From: an uncultured Bacteroidales bacterium
GTDB lineage: Bacteria; Bacteroidota; Bacteroidia; Bacteroidales; Muribaculaceae
Length of the DNA: 64,000 nt
Assembly (NCBI GenBank): GCA_949285735.1
Contig: CASEAQ010000001.1
Coordinates: 55,096 to 119,095 of the forward strand
Reading direction: 5' to 3'
Shown: one piece after another, positions 63,790 to 64,000 of the stretch
Position numbering within the stretch: position 1 is the stretch's first letter
How the letters are laid out: each line of letters starts with the position of its first letter
Position numbers and translations under genes: made by a program
The notes under the pieces: model-generated
The model's database searches: none
What the model was told of the DNA's origin: nothing
Seen by the model: the letters and a program-made list of their open reading frames with translations, nothing else

Positions 63790-64000
63790 TCAACGCGTAC
63801 CCCAAAATTCATCAGCAAACAATGGAGCGATACGTTGATGCCGTTTCATAAGCATAGTCCTACTGATAGTCTGCTTGCTTTGAGGCAATGTCATCTGTAT
63901 AGTCACGATGGTCCGGGCAAGAGCGAGCACCTTGTCCACACTCATATTTATGTCGGATAGTTTCAGCAGACGTTCCAATTCCTTGTAAACTTTCAAGGCC
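63790..64000 (-). CDS. C-terminal part of a probable IS transposase, cut by the window edge
   Basis: The frame is open to the right edge, so only about 69 C-terminal residues are visible. The sequence (KELERLLKLSDINMSVDKVL and KRHQRIAPLFADEFWG) resembles the end of IS4/IS1634-type transposases in Bacteroidetes, by memory and not by search. It ends ten bases beyond the broken third tandem-repeat unit, so the insertion sequence boundary may be at about 63780. Without the upstream catalytic domain the assignment is tentative. Confidence 0.5.
   Translation of the reverse strand, partial: ALKVYKELERLLKLSDINMSVDKVLALARTIVTIQMTLPQSKQTISRTMLMKRHQRIAPLFADEFWGTR

Noticed and set aside
1-64000. CRISPR array, tRNA or rRNA genes, prophage cluster
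   Set aside because: No regularly spaced short repeats, no cloverleaf or rRNA core sequence and no phage structural genes were seen on either strand.

Overview
The window looks like a chromosomal segment of a Bacteroidales bacterium, possibly Muribaculaceae (the family is inference). The evidence is Bacteroidetes-type promoters (TTTG or TTG, 19-20 bases, then TAnnTTTG) before many genes, and typical protein families: a lipoprotein-type S1 sulfatase, GH43 and GH31 proteins, SusE/F-like modules, sorting-type C-terminal domains, and a TPR plus outer-membrane barrel pair. Both ends cut genes: a histidine kinase on the left and a probable transposase on the right.

Layout. 1-10.7 kb: histidine kinase and ACT protein, cca and a Nudix hydrolase, a NatAB-type ABC exporter, a sulfatase, a DUF6048-like barrel and an SDR oxidoreductase. 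10.8-11.5 kb holds no large gene but has one or two small-RNA or small-ORF transcription units. 11.7-19.4 kb: DUF456, GH43, SIMPL, an S24-type repressor, a nucleoside kinase, a CE2-like esterase and a lipoprotein nitroreductase. 20-24.5 kb: a MarR-controlled tripartite efflux operon. 24.7-27.1 kb: a copper ATPase fused in frame to a CopZ-like chaperone. 27.2-33.6 kb: a four-gene Wadjet/JetABCD-like SMC defence operon, the clearest defence system here. 33.7-36.8 kb: a self-contained three-gene operon with a NeuB-like synthase, an ATP-grasp enzyme and a LegB-like dehydratase. 36.8-41.7 kb: LD-carboxypeptidase with metG, a GT90-like glycosyltransferase and a lipoprotein.

42-54.3 kb contains two secreted proteins with near-identical C-terminal sorting-like domains, manA, an uncharacterised three-gene module with a tail-to-tail small membrane protein, and the TPR/barrel pair. 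54.3-63.6 kb holds an NlpC/P60 hydrolase, dihydrofolate reductase, an RluA-type pseudouridine synthase, a DUF115-like protein, topA and a GH31 homologue that appears to have lost its catalytic residues.

The window is rich in long palindromic non-coding repeats. One family has an 85-bp perfect inverted repeat at 19.6-19.9 kb, a diverged copy in opposite orientation at 45.5-45.8 kb and a relic at 58.6 kb. A second family sits at 11.5 and 57.0 kb. Full copies lie in gaps downstream of gene 3' ends. A duplicated promoter with an embedded palindrome (8.8-8.9 kb) and an 82-84 bp tandem repeat (63.6-63.8 kb) add further unexplained regulatory structure. All assignments are by eye; no database search was possible.
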